A DNA stretch of 64,000 nt from AC-32 sp963765785 (GCA_963765785.1 CAVXXW010000009.1:372001-436000); one strand, 5' to 3'; counted from the first letter of the stretch, positions 35,001 through 43,514 are shown. Notes: generated from the letters alone by a model not told the origin. Numbers and translations are program-made.

Positions 35001-35322
35001 TCGTCGCCGAGCAGGTCCGCGTGGTGCCCGTGTTCGGGTCGTCGATCCGGATCGCCGGCTCGCAGCCCGTCGTCGAGAGGATGGGCCCGTCCGGGTCGCT
35101 GACCGCCCAGTGGACGACGATGAACTTGCCGCTCGCGCTCCCCGTGTACCAGTTGTTGTTCCCAGGCGTCCCGTCGATGGAATAGGTCACGATCGGCGGC
35201 GTCGAGTCCTGCGGGACGAACCGGGCAGCTGCCTGACCGGGGAGGAGAAAGGCCGCGGCGAGCCCGAGCGCGGCGCACAACGACACGCGCTGCACCAGCG
35301 ATCTCGGCGGCGAAGAGACCAC
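32073..35322 (-). pseudogene. Secreted ten-module Cys-pair repeat protein, three frame changes
   Basis: GTG at 35322 (AGGGGAG upstream) starts a signal peptide (SLCAALGLAAAFLLPGQAAA). After an N-terminal beta domain come ten modules of about 76 residues, each with GW(Y/F/L)N, a W(S/N)G(T/S)D(A/S)xSGIASC block and a GSCTDxAGNxS block, so one likely disulfide per module. A fibronectin-III-like domain and a C-terminal domain (FAWRPARSARYYNVQLWLGG) close the protein, about 1,080 residues. The frame changes near 34453, 33696 and 33555. Sister modules show these as single-base indels. It is probably a cell-surface or matrix protein. Confidence 0.8.
32640..34960 (-). repeat. Ten tandem coding repeats of about 228 bp
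   Basis: Ten direct repeats encode the Cys-pair modules of the surface protein. Modules 3 (about 34245-34465) and 6 (about 33580-33790) are almost identical in DNA and about 660 bp apart; modules 2 and 5 are also very similar, suggesting duplication of a three-module block. Between modules 3 and 6 the DNA differs by one base lost in 6 (GATCCCG against GATTCCCG) and one gained in 3 (TTCGGCGGCGCG against TTCGGCGCGCG). Confidence 0.85.
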
Positions 35323-35394
35323 GCGATGCTCCCCTGGAGACTCCCGCGTTCGAGGGTACTCCGATGCACCGCTCGCTGCAACGGGCACAAGTCG

Positions 35395-35452
35395 GGTATG
35401 CAGCGAGACTACTGCTCGGTATCTCTCAGGACTACTGGTAGGTATCCTCACG
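35395..35452 (+). promoter_or_regulatory. GGTAT boxes at 23-bp spacing upstream of the AAA ATPase
   Basis: GGTAT occurs at 35395, 35418 and 35441, each exactly 23 bp apart. The last two are part of a longer direct repeat: GACTACTG(C/G)T(C/A)GGTATC at 35407-35423 and 35430-35446 (15 of 17 identical). The array ends a few bases before the GTG at 35459. It lies in the 136-bp divergent region with the repeat-protein gene, so it could regulate either or both. TATCCT at 35443 may also serve as a -10 box. Confidence 0.5.
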
Positions 35453-35458
35453 GACGAC

Positions 35459-36574
35459 GTGATCACCGACGTGAACCCGTTCGTCTACTCGCGGCCGATC
35501 GAGCCAGAGCAGATCGTCGACCGCGACGAGGAGACCCACGCGCTGCTCAAGCACGCGGTCGGCGGTCACTACGTCCGCCTCTACGCGCCGCGCAAGTACG
35601 GCAAGACGAGCCTGCTGCGGCGGGCGCTCGCGGACGGCGAACGGCAGGAAGGGCTGGTCCCGGTGCTCGTCGACCTCTACGGCGTCGTCTCGCTCGCCGA
35701 CGTCGCGGTGCGCTTCGAGCGCGCGTACGCGAAGGAGCTCCGCGGAGCGATCCGCTCGCGCGTCGAGGACTTCCTCCAGAAGACCGGCCTCGGCCTCTCC
35801 CTCGGCGCGTTCGGGATCAGCGCGCGGCTGCAGCTCGAGCCGAAGACGGATCCACTGCCGGCGCTGCACGCGCTGCTCGACCTGCCGCTGCGACTCGAGG
35901 AGTCCGGCGGCTTCCGCGCGTACATCGCGCTCGACGAGTTCCAGGACGTGCGCAAGGTGCCGGAGCTCGACGGAATCCTGCGCAGCCATATCCAGTTCCA
36001 GGGCGAGGTCGCCTCGTACGTGTTCGCCGGCTCCGAGCCTGGCCTGATGAAGCAGCTTTTCGAGCACAAGGAGGCGCCGCTGTACGGCTCGGCGGTGCCG
36101 CTGCGGCTCGGACGGCTTCGCGACGACGACCTGGCCGCCTACGTAGCCGACCGGTTCCGGGAGACGAAGCGCGGCGCCGGCGAGGCGCTCAACCCGCTGC
36201 TCGCCTCGGCGAAGGGACACCCGCAGCGGGCGATGCTGCTGGCCCACCGGCTCTGGGAGGAGGTCGATCAGAAGGGCACGGCGACGCTCGACGACTGGGG
36301 GCGCGCGCACGCGGCGGCGCTCGACGAGCTCCAGCCGGAGTTCGAGGCCCAGTGGCGCGGGCTCGACACCTCCGAGCAGAAGACGCTCCGCGCGATCATC
36401 GCCGGCGACGGATCGCCGTACCGCTCGGCGGTCCTGGAACGGCTTGCGCTGAGCAAGCCGAGCGCGCAGAAGGCGCTGCAGCGACTGCGCTCGCGCGCGG
36501 AGATCGAAGCCGACGCCCGCAAGCAGGCGATCGTCGACCCGCTCTTCGCCGAGTGGATCGCCGGCCTCGCCTAG
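35459..36574 (+). CDS. AAA/STAND-type ATPase with C-terminal winged helix
   Basis: 371 residues. Walker A is APRKYGKTSLLRRAL near residue 47 and Walker B is AYIALDEFQDV near 160; SYVFAGSEPGLMKQLFEHKE matches the sensor region of archaeal-type/STAND ATPases. The C-terminal 80 residues (QKTLRAIIAGDG, SKPSAQKALQRLRSRAEIEA) look like a winged helix. No signal or membrane segment. GTG start; there is no good ribosome site and the promoter-like repeats abut the start, so the mRNA may be leaderless. Function unknown; DNA binding or signalling is inference. Confidence 0.8.
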   Translation: MITDVNPFVYSRPIEPEQIVDRDEETHALLKHAVGGHYVRLYAPRKYGKTSLLRRALADGERQEGLVPVLVDLYGVVSLADVAVRFERAYAKELRGAIRSRVEDFLQKTGLGLSLGAFGISARLQLEPKTDPLPALHALLDLPLRLEESGGFRAYIALDEFQDVRKVPELDGILRSHIQFQGEVASYVFAGSEPGLMKQLFEHKEAPLYGSAVPLRLGRLRDDDLAAYVADRFRETKRGAGEALNPLLASAKGHPQRAMLLAHRLWEEVDQKGTATLDDWGRAHAAALDELQPEFEAQWRGLDTSEQKTLRAIIAGDGSPYRSAVLERLALSKPSAQKALQRLRSRAEIEADARKQAIVDPLFAEWIAGLA

Positions 36575-37467
36575 CCGGCCAGTGTTCGCTCCAGCCCGTC
36601 GACGGCCGCGCGCTCGACCGGCTCGTTGCCTTCGCTGCGTCCGTAGTGCGCGAGCGTCGCGCAGAGCTGGAGCGACAGCACCCGCGCGCGGAAGAGCTGC
36701 CCGTCGCTCACGGGCCCGTACTCGTCGAGGAACGCGTCCCGCTGCTCGGGCGCGACGAAGCTCCAGAGCAAGGGCAGGTCGATCGCCGGGTCGGCGAGGC
36801 ACACGTCGCCCCAGTCGATCACGCCGCTCGCGCGGCCGTCCTCGACCAGCAGGTGGCGGAAGTGCAGGTCGCCGTGCGTTACGACCGGCGCCTCGGGCGG
36901 TGGCAGGCTCTCCGCGCCGGCGAGCAGCTCCTCGGCTTCCGCAGGCGCGTGCCAGACGCCGAGCTGCTCGAGCTGCCGAAGCTCTTCGCGGGCCAGGCCG
37001 GTGCGCTTCGCCATGTCCTCGCGGCCGTTCGGGTCGCGCGGCAGCGGCTGCTCGACCTCGACGGAGTGCAGGGCGCGGAGGAACCGCGCCAGCTCGAGCG
37101 CGACTTCGAGTCGCTGTTCGTCGTCCAGTCGTGCCGAGCCGGCCTCCTCGCCCGCCAGGAGCTCCGCGCCGAAGAACGGCCAAGGGTAGCTCTCCGCCGG
37201 CTCCCCCACGAAGACCGGTCGAGGCACGGGCAGCGGGAGCCGCGGTGCGAGGAGCGGCAGCGCGGCCAGCTCCCGTTCGACGCCCGGGATCGCAACCGCG
37301 CGGTGCGGGATCCGAAAGGCGTAGCGCTCGGCGACGACCCAGACGCTGTTGTCCCAGCCGGTGGCGAGCCGGCGCAGCGGCGCGCCGTACAGCTTCGGGA
37401 ACTGCGCGAGCAGGCGCCGCACGAGCGACTGGTCGACGTCGAGATCGGGCGACCAGACGGGCACCAC
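36571..37467 (-). CDS. APH-family phosphotransferase
   Basis: 298 residues from GTG at 37467 (a second GTG follows). The aminoglycoside-phosphotransferase/kinase fold shows RRLATGWDNSVWVVAERYAF (nucleotide loop), VVTHGDLHFRHLLVEDGRAS (Brenner motif with the catalytic Asp) and GVIDWGDVCLADPAIDL (metal Asp). The family phosphorylates small molecules such as aminoglycosides, macrolides, choline or homoserine. Nothing nearby indicates antibiotic resistance specifically. The stop overlaps the ATPase stop. Confidence 0.88.
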   Translation of the reverse strand: MVPVWSPDLDVDQSLVRRLLAQFPKLYGAPLRRLATGWDNSVWVVAERYAFRIPHRAVAIPGVERELAALPLLAPRLPLPVPRPVFVGEPAESYPWPFFGAELLAGEEAGSARLDDEQRLEVALELARFLRALHSVEVEQPLPRDPNGREDMAKRTGLAREELRQLEQLGVWHAPAEAEELLAGAESLPPPEAPVVTHGDLHFRHLLVEDGRASGVIDWGDVCLADPAIDLPLLWSFVAPEQRDAFLDEYGPVSDGQLFRARVLSLQLCATLAHYGRSEGNEPVERAAVDGLERTLAG

Positions 37468-37485
37468 GCCACGGTATAAGTACCC

Positions 37486-37956
37486 GTGGCGGTCTCGACG
37501 ACGCAGCTTCCGTACGGCACTCGTCTCAGGCTGCTCGACGCCCACGCTGACGAGCGCGGCGTCTTCACCGAGCTCTACCGCGCCGAGTGGGCCGCCGGCA
37601 TCTAGCCGTCCAGTGGAACCGTCCCCGTGGGCCACGCGTCCGTCGGCCTGAGGGACCTGCGGCGCGGCTCCCCGAGCGAAGGTCTCGCCACGGTGGTCGA
37701 GCTTCGGCAGGACGAGCCCGCCGCACTGGTCATCCCGCGCGGAGTCGCGCACGGGTTCTACTTCCACGAGCCGTCGCTGCACGTCTACGCGGTGAGCGAG
37801 TACTGGGATTCCTCGGACGAGCTCCGCTGCCGCTGGGACGACCCGGAGCTGGAGATTCCCTGGCCGGTCGCTACGGCTCGGATGTCCGACCGGGATCGTG
37901 ACGCTCAGACGCTCGCGGACCTGCTCGCCGAGCTAGAACCGTCGCAACCGCTCTGA
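37486..37956 (+). pseudogene. dTDP-4-dehydrorhamnose 3,5-epimerase-like gene with internal deletion
   Basis: GTG at 37486 starts an RmlC-like N-terminus (LLDAHADERGVFTELYRAEW) that runs into a TAG at about 37603. VQWN follows in another frame. From about 37636 the C-terminal half continues: ASVGLRDLRRGSPSEGLATV, PRGVAHGFYFHEPSLHVY, then SEYWDSSDELRCRWDDP. About 40 residues, including the catalytic-His region (RGVHxH), are missing between QWN and GHASVGL. The end overlaps the GT2 gene on the other strand. Confidence 0.65.
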
Positions 37957-38863
37957 GACCGGGGACTCCCAGGACGGCCCCGCGTAGGCGCCACGTCGCC
38001 GAGGCCCCGATTGCGGCGAGCTCCGCCTCGAGCCGCCGCGCGTACGCGACCGTCTCGTCGCGCTCCGCCAGCAGGTTCGCGGCCTCCAGCTCGAGGTGCC
38101 AGACCGCCTCTTCGAGACCGGCTCGGTCCGGCTGCGCGACGTCGAGCACGCGCTGCGGGAGCTCGGCCATCGCCTCCGGCGTGTTCCACCGGTCGAGCTC
38201 TGCCAGCCGCTCGTCGAAGCTCCAGCCGCGCCGCGTCGAGCTCGGCAGGTGCACCACGGTCGGCTTCGTGCCGCTGGCGGCGCGCACGTCGTCGAGCGCG
38301 AGCAGCCGCTGCCAGAGATACAGATCGGTGTAGACCCCCTCTGGCGTCGGCTGCCAGCCGCCGGGGAGCCGCCGGTAGAGCTCCATCGTGTGACCGGTGA
38401 TCGAGAGGTGGATCCGGCTCTCGCCGCCGAGCAGCACGTCCCGGTGGTAGGCCCGCGCGAGGTCCTGCCGCATGACGTGGAACGTGCCGTCGGGGTCGAT
38501 CCCGAATGAGAGCGTGTGCGCGACGTCGGCGTCCTCGAGCAGCGCGTGCAGTTCCTCGACGTGGCCGGGCAGCCAGAGGTCGTCGTCCGAGAGGTAGCAG
38601 ACGATCTCGCCTCGCGCCTCCTGCAGCGCTCGGTGCCGGTGCTCTTCACCGAGCCGGGCGCCCTTGGGATTGTCGAAGAAGCGGACGCGGTCGTCCGACC
38701 GGGTCAGCTCTGCCATCAGCTCGCGCGTCTCGTCCGGAGCGCCGTCGCCGACGACGAGCACCTCGAGGTTCGTCACCGTCTGCGCGAGCGCGCTCGGCAC
38801 CGAGCGCAGCAGGGTCGGCCCGTGGTCGTGAGTCGGGATCAGGACGGTCGCGGCGACGCTCAC
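37871..38863 (-). CDS. Family 2 glycosyltransferase
   Basis: 330 residues from GTG at 38863. The GT-A fold is clear: ATVLIPTHDHGPTLLRSVPS, LEVLVVGDGAPDETRELM, then the DXD-like metal site in GEIVCYLSDDDLWLPGHVEE. The C-terminal 90 residues are a helical tail (WHLELEAANLLAERDETVAY). The last 30 codons overlap the RmlC-like remnant antisense, so the true stop could be a little earlier. The start overlaps the Gfo/Idh remnant stop. Acceptor unknown; context suggests surface glycan. Confidence 0.85.
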   Translation of the reverse strand: MSVAATVLIPTHDHGPTLLRSVPSALAQTVTNLEVLVVGDGAPDETRELMAELTRSDDRVRFFDNPKGARLGEEHRHRALQEARGEIVCYLSDDDLWLPGHVEELHALLEDADVAHTLSFGIDPDGTFHVMRQDLARAYHRDVLLGGESRIHLSITGHTMELYRRLPGGWQPTPEGVYTDLYLWQRLLALDDVRAASGTKPTVVHLPSSTRRGWSFDERLAELDRWNTPEAMAELPQRVLDVAQPDRAGLEEAVWHLELEAANLLAERDETVAYARRLEAELAAIGASATWRLRGAVLGVPGLRAVATVLARRAGPRASERHDPGRTSEP

Positions 38864-39274
38864 GAGGCCGCCAGGCTCCGGAGCTCAGCGATGCGGCGCA
38901 CGACGAGCGCGCCCCCCGGGTGATAGCGCCACTTGTCCATCACGAACAGCCGGTCCTCGGCCGCGCTCGCCAATCGCTCCGCGGCGGCGGCGTCGTCGGT
39001 GAGCGGCTTCTCGACGAAGACGGCACGCCGAGGCCGAGCGCTTCCTCCACGACCTCCGCGTGGGTGCTGGTGGGCGTGGCGACGACGATGCCCTCGACCT
39101 CGGGCGGCTCGACGACCGAGCCGACGATCTCCGCGGCCTCACGCGCGCTCGCTCGCGGCTCGCCTCCGTACGCGCCACGACCGTCACGCGGCACCCGAGC
39201 GCAAGCAGGTCGCGCAGGATGAAGCATCCCCACGAGCCGCAGCCCACGAGGCCGACCGCCGTCCCCTCTCGCAT
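38860..39274 (-). pseudogene. Gfo/Idh/MocA-type oxidoreductase N-terminal domain, frameshifted and truncated
   Basis: From ATG at 39274 the Rossmann start reads VGLVGCGSWGCFILRDLLAL. The second frame gives EVEGIVVATPTSTHAEVVEE, and the third gives VFVEKPLTDDAAAAERLASA (the conserved EKP lysine) to MDKWRYHPGG and a TGA overlapping the GT2 start. Only about 135 codons remain; the C-terminal substrate domain of about 200 residues is absent. It is a decayed or mis-assembled sugar dehydrogenase in the glycan patch. Confidence 0.7.
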
Positions 39275-39406
39275 CGGCGTCAACCGTAACGCCGACGCCG
39301 CAAAGCGTGCTCAGGCGATGGGTTGCCTGCGGATTGCGCAGCGCCACCCCTTGAGTTAGCGCGCATCGCGCGAGAGAATCGCGCGTCCACTGACAAGGAG
39401 TGCGCC

Positions 39407-40993
39407 TTGGCGGATTACGCGCAGCAAGACAAGGACCGTCGCATGCTCCATGCGCTCGGCTATGCGCAGGAACTGCGGCGCGGGATGTCGGGGTTCTCGA
39501 ACTTCGCCATCTCGTTCACGATCATCTCGGTCCTCTCGGGGACGCTCACGCTCTACGCGACCGGGATCAACTACGGCGGCCCGGTCATGGAGGCGTGGGG
39601 CTGGCCGCTGGTCTCGGTCTTCGTTCTGATCGTGGGGCTCGGGATGGCGGAGATCGCCTCGAAGTACCCGACGGCAGGCGGTCTCTACTACTGGTCGTCC
39701 AGGATGGGCGGCCCGGGTTGGGGCTGGTTCACCGGCTGGTTCAACCTGATCGGGCAGATCGCGATCACGGCCGGCATCGACTACGGCGCGGCGATCTTCA
39801 CGACGGCGCTCCTCAACCTGCTCTGGCCGGGCACGTTCCCGGCGACGCCGCACACGATCATCTACGTGTACGCGGTCATCCTCGCGCTGCACGTCCTGCT
39901 GAACGTCTTCAGCGTGCGGCTGGTCGCCTTCCTGAACGACATCTCGGTCTGGTGGCACGTGTTCGGCGTCGCGATCATCGTCGGCTTCCTGGTTTTCAAG
40001 CCCGACAACCACCAGTCGGTCTCGACGGTGTTCACGCACACGATCAACAACAGCGGCTTCTCGCACGCCTGGCTGGGGTTCGTGCTCCTGCTCGGCCTGC
40101 TGCAGGCGCAGTACACCTACACCGGGTACGACGCCTCGGCCCACATGAGCGAGGAGACGAGAGACGCGTCGAAAGCCGCGGCGCGCGGCGTGGTGATGTC
40201 GATCGTCGTCTCCGCGATCTTCGGCTACATCCTCGCCCTCGGCGTGACGTTCGCGATCCAGAGCTTCACCGCGACCACGGGCGCCGGGATCTTCGCCGTC
40301 AAGCAGGTGTACCTCGACGCCCTGGGCGCCAAGACCGCGAAGGTGATGCTCTTCATCACGGTCGGCGCGCAGTTCTTCTGCGGCATGTCGTCGATCACCT
40401 CCGCATCCCGGATGATGTACGCGTTCTCGCGCGACCGGGCGGTGCCGGGCCACCAGCTCTGGCGGCGCCTGAACGGGGAGCGCGTCCCGTATCTCGCGGC
40501 CGGCGCGATCGCGGTGCTCGCCTTCCTGTGCGCGTTCCCCGCGTACTTCTCGCAGGACATTGGCGTCGGTGCCGGGTACGTGGCCTACGCGGCGGTGACG
40601 TCGATCGCGACGATCGCGCTCTACCTCGCCTACGCGATGCCGATCTTCCTGCGGCTTCGCCAGGGCGACAGCTGGGAGCCGGGCGAGTGGACGCTCGGCC
40701 GCTGGTACAAGCCGATCGGGATCATCGCGTGCCTCTGGGTCGGGTTCATCTCGATCCTCTTCATCCTGCCGATCACGCCGACCGGAGTCCCGTGGAACAA
40801 GGACTTCACGTGGCTGTCCTTCAACTACGCGCCGATCGCGGTCCTCGGCACGCTTGTGCTGGTAGGCGGCTGGTGGCTCGTCTCGGCGCGCAAGTGGTTC
40901 AAGGGCCCGATCGCGCAGGGCTCGGAGGAAGAGCTCGCGCGAATCGACGCGCAGTACGAGTCGGGCGGCAGCGCCCCGGTGACCGCGGCATAG
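39407..40993 (+). CDS. APC-superfamily amino acid/amine permease
   Basis: 528 residues. TTG at 39407 is chosen because AAGGAG lies seven bases upstream and the protein then starts ADYAQQDKDRRMLHALGYAQ; a longer in-frame ORF exists. About twelve membrane helices follow, with the APC hallmark FAISFTIISVLSGTLTLYA in helix 1 and GYDASAHMSEETRDASKAAA after helix 6, typical of GABA/polyamine/choline-type permeases. It heads the gamma-glutamylation cluster and probably imports its amine substrate. Confidence 0.9.
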   Translation: MADYAQQDKDRRMLHALGYAQELRRGMSGFSNFAISFTIISVLSGTLTLYATGINYGGPVMEAWGWPLVSVFVLIVGLGMAEIASKYPTAGGLYYWSSRMGGPGWGWFTGWFNLIGQIAITAGIDYGAAIFTTALLNLLWPGTFPATPHTIIYVYAVILALHVLLNVFSVRLVAFLNDISVWWHVFGVAIIVGFLVFKPDNHQSVSTVFTHTINNSGFSHAWLGFVLLLGLLQAQYTYTGYDASAHMSEETRDASKAAARGVVMSIVVSAIFGYILALGVTFAIQSFTATTGAGIFAVKQVYLDALGAKTAKVMLFITVGAQFFCGMSSITSASRMMYAFSRDRAVPGHQLWRRLNGERVPYLAAGAIAVLAFLCAFPAYFSQDIGVGAGYVAYAAVTSIATIALYLAYAMPIFLRLRQGDSWEPGEWTLGRWYKPIGIIACLWVGFISILFILPITPTGVPWNKDFTWLSFNYAPIAVLGTLVLVGGWWLVSARKWFKGPIAQGSEEELARIDAQYESGGSAPVTAA

Positions 40994-41016
40994 ACTCGGC
41001 GCAGGACTGGTCGTCT

Positions 41017-41044
41017 CGAGGGAGCCGGTTCGCCGGCTCCCTCG
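41017..41044 (+). terminator. UUCG-loop hairpin between permease and ligase genes
   Basis: CGAGGGAGCCGG (41017-41028) pairs perfectly with CCGGCTCCCTCG (41033-41044) around TTCG. It lies 23 bp after the permease stop and 16 bp before the ligase start. It may terminate, attenuate or stabilise the mRNA between permease and enzymes rather than separate two operons. Confidence 0.65.
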
Positions 41045-41060
41045 CACTTCGGGAGAGCAG

Positions 41061-42392
41061 ATGCTGACCATCGACGAGCTGAGGGAGCAGGTCGAGCGGG
41101 GCGAGATCGACACCGTCGTCGCCGCGTTCACCGATATGCAGGGCCGCCTCCTCGGCAAGCGCGAGCACGCCGAGTTCTTCCTCGAGGAGTCGGCCGAGCA
41201 CGGGGTCGAGGGCTGCAACTACCTGCTCGCCCTCGACATGGAGATGGACCCGCAGGCCGGCTACGCGATGGCGAGCTGGGAGCAGGGCTACGGCGACTTC
41301 GTGCTCACGCCCGACCTCTCGACGCTGCGGCGGATCCCGTGGCTCGAGGGCACCGCGCTCGTTCTCTGCGACGTCGGCTGGGCGGACGGCTCGCCCGTCG
41401 TCGCCTCGCCCCGGCAGGTGCTGCGGACGCAGGTCGAGCGGGCGCGGGCGCTCGGCTACGAGCCGATGATGGGCTCCGAGCTCGAGTTCTACCTCCTCAA
41501 GGAGAGCTACGAGGAGGCGCACGCCAAGCACTACCGCGACCTCACCCCGTCGGTCCCGTACATCCTCGACTACCACATCCTCGCGACCACCTTCGACGAG
41601 CCGCTGATCCGCCAGATCCGCCTCGCGATGGCCGGCGCCGGGATCCAGATCGAAAGCTCGAAGGGCGAGGCCTGGCCCGGGCAGCAGGAGATCAACCTGC
41701 GCTACGCGGACGCGCTGACGATGGCCGACAACCACGCCGTCTACAAGAACGGCGCCAAGGAGATCGCGCACCAGAACGGCTGCTCGATCACCTTCATGGC
41801 GAAGCCGGACCACGGCTGGATCGGCAGCTCGTGCCACATCCATTCGAGCCTCTGGCGCGACGGCGCGAACGCCTTCGACGGCGAGAGCGAGGTCTTCCAG
41901 CGCTACCTCGCCGGCTGGATCGCGTGCCTCCGGGAGCTCGCGCTCTTCCTCGCTCCGACGATCAACTCGTACAAGCGTTACACCGCGGGCTCGTGGGCTC
42001 CGACCTCGCTCGCCTGGGGGCACGACAACCGGACCTGCGGCTTCCGCATCGTCGGGCACGGGCCGTCGCAGCGCGTCGAGACGCGGATCCCTGGCGGCGA
42101 CGTCAATCCGTACCTCGCCTTCGCGGCGCTGATCGCGGCCGGGCTCTACGGGATCGAGCAGAAGCTCGAGCTGCCGCAGCCGCTCGAGGGCAACGCGTAC
42201 GAGTCGGACGCCGAGCGCTTTCCGCACGCGCTGCGGGAGGCGGTCGACGCGCTCGAGCACGGCTCGATGGCACGGGCTGCGCTCGGCGACGACGTCATCG
42301 ACCACTACCTCAACTACGGCCGCGTCGAGCAGCGCCTCTTCGACGAGGCGGTCACCTGCTGGGAGCGCGAGCGGCTGTTCGAGCGCGGATGA
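41061..42392 (+). CDS. Glutamine-synthetase-like ligase (gamma-glutamylamine synthetase)
   Basis: 443 residues, type I glutamine synthetase fold. Metal and nucleotide motifs: MMGSELEFYLLKESY, GSSCHIHSSLWRDG, INSYKRYTAGSWAPTSLAWG and NRTCGFRIVG. The sequence lacks the adenylylation-site region of true GlnA and sits beside a C26 gamma-glutamyl hydrolase. I infer a PuuA-like enzyme joining glutamate to an amine (putrescine, ethanolamine or similar) with ATP. ATG at 41061 with GGGAGAG upstream. The next gene starts within its stop (ATGA). Confidence 0.88.
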   Translation: MLTIDELREQVERGEIDTVVAAFTDMQGRLLGKREHAEFFLEESAEHGVEGCNYLLALDMEMDPQAGYAMASWEQGYGDFVLTPDLSTLRRIPWLEGTALVLCDVGWADGSPVVASPRQVLRTQVERARALGYEPMMGSELEFYLLKESYEEAHAKHYRDLTPSVPYILDYHILATTFDEPLIRQIRLAMAGAGIQIESSKGEAWPGQQEINLRYADALTMADNHAVYKNGAKEIAHQNGCSITFMAKPDHGWIGSSCHIHSSLWRDGANAFDGESEVFQRYLAGWIACLRELALFLAPTINSYKRYTAGSWAPTSLAWGHDNRTCGFRIVGHGPSQRVETRIPGGDVNPYLAFAALIAAGLYGIEQKLELPQPLEGNAYESDAERFPHALREAVDALEHGSMARAALGDDVIDHYLNYGRVEQRLFDEAVTCWERERLFERG

Positions 42393-43120
42393 AGCCGCTG
42401 ATCGGGATCACGACGTACGTCGTGCCGGCGACGCACGGCGACTGGGAGGAGGAGTCGGCGCTCGTGCCGGTCGACTACGTGCGCGCGGTCGAGCACGCCG
42501 GCGGGCGGCCGTTGCTCGTGCCGCCGAGCACCGACGGCGTCGAAGAGACGCTGGACGCGCTCGACGGGATCATCTTCTCCGGCGGAGGCGACCTCGACCC
42601 GTCGCTGTACGGACAGGACCGTCACACCGAGACAGACGGGATCGTCGAGGAGCGCGACCGCGGCGAGCTGGCGCTGCTGGAGGCGGCGCTGGCGCGGGAC
42701 ATGCCGGTGCTCGCGGTCTGCCGCGGCTCGCAGCTGCTGAACATCGGGCTCGGCGGGGACCTGGTCCAGCACCTGCCCGACGAGGTCGGGCACGACCGGC
42801 ACAAGCACACGCCGGGCCAGTACGCGGACCACGGCGTCACGCTCGAGCCCGAGACGCGGCTCGGCTCCATGCTCGGCGAGCACGCGCCCGTGAAGTCCCA
42901 TCACCACCAGGGCTTCGGGAAGATCGGCTCAGGCCTGCGGGAGGCCGCCCACGCCGACGACGGCAGCGTCGAGGCGCTCGAGGACCCGTCGCGCCGCTTC
43001 ACGATCGGCGTGCTCTGGCATCCCGAGGCCGGCGAGGACATGCGCCTCTTCCAGGAGCTCGTCACCGAGTCGGAGCGCTACCGCGGGACTGTCGAACCAC
43101 GCCCGCCCCGTTCGTCGTAA
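42389..43120 (+). CDS. Class I GATase-like gamma-glutamyl hydrolase (peptidase C26, PuuD-like)
   Basis: 243 residues. C26 features: PLIGITTYVVPATHGDWEEE, DGIIFSGGGDLDPSLYGQ, the nucleophile in MPVLAVCRGSQLLNIGLGGD, and the closing histidine/glutamate GVLWHPEAGED. It would release glutamate from a gamma-glutamylated intermediate such as gamma-glutamyl-GABA. Coupled by a 4-bp overlap to the ligase, which supports one pathway. Confidence 0.9.
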   Translation: MKPLIGITTYVVPATHGDWEEESALVPVDYVRAVEHAGGRPLLVPPSTDGVEETLDALDGIIFSGGGDLDPSLYGQDRHTETDGIVEERDRGELALLEAALARDMPVLAVCRGSQLLNIGLGGDLVQHLPDEVGHDRHKHTPGQYADHGVTLEPETRLGSMLGEHAPVKSHHHQGFGKIGSGLREAAHADDGSVEALEDPSRRFTIGVLWHPEAGEDMRLFQELVTESERYRGTVEPRPPRSS

Positions 43121-43152
43121 GGTCGTACAGGTCTTCGACGGAAGGAGGCACC

Positions 43153-43506
43153 ATGGCCAGCCCCGTGACGTGGTTCGAGGTCGTGGGCAAGGACGGGCCG
43201 GCGCTGCAGCGGTTCTACTCGGAGGCGTTCGGCTGGAAGCTGGAGGACCCGACCGGGATGGGCTACGGAATGATGGGCCAGCCCGAGAGCGGCATCGGCG
43301 GCGGCGTCGGCCAGGCCCCGGAGGGCACCGGCGGCCACGCGACGTTCTACGTCCAGGTCGACGACCCGCAGGCGGCGCTCGACAAGGTCGAGAGCCTCGG
43401 CGGCAAGGCGGTCGTCCCCGTGACCGAGATGGAGATGGTCACGTTCGCGATGTTCACCGACCCCGACGGGAACCTCGTCGGGCTCTTCAAGGGCCAGGAC
43501 AGCTGA
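43153..43506 (+). CDS. VOC-superfamily (glyoxalase-like) protein
   Basis: 117 residues with two beta-alpha-beta-beta-beta units: PVTWFEVVGKDGPALQRFYS to EAFGWKLEDP, and TFYVQVDDPQAALDKVESLG to FAMFTDPDGNLVGLFKG. ATG at 43153 with GGAAGGAGG upstream. Metal ligands are not certain from sequence alone. It lies inside the amine cluster but is a very common stand-alone family, so its part in the pathway is open. Confidence 0.87.
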   Translation: MASPVTWFEVVGKDGPALQRFYSEAFGWKLEDPTGMGYGMMGQPESGIGGGVGQAPEGTGGHATFYVQVDDPQAALDKVESLGGKAVVPVTEMEMVTFAMFTDPDGNLVGLFKGQDS

Positions 43507-43514
43507 TCTCTCGC

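Noticed and set aside
36571..37467. Aminoglycoside-resistance gene
   Set aside because: The fold is APH, but the family is broad and the context gives no sign of antibiotic resistance.
35110..37479. 789-codon frame on the plus strand
   Set aside because: Overlaps the intact AAA ATPase in another frame and is Arg/Ala-rich without domains.
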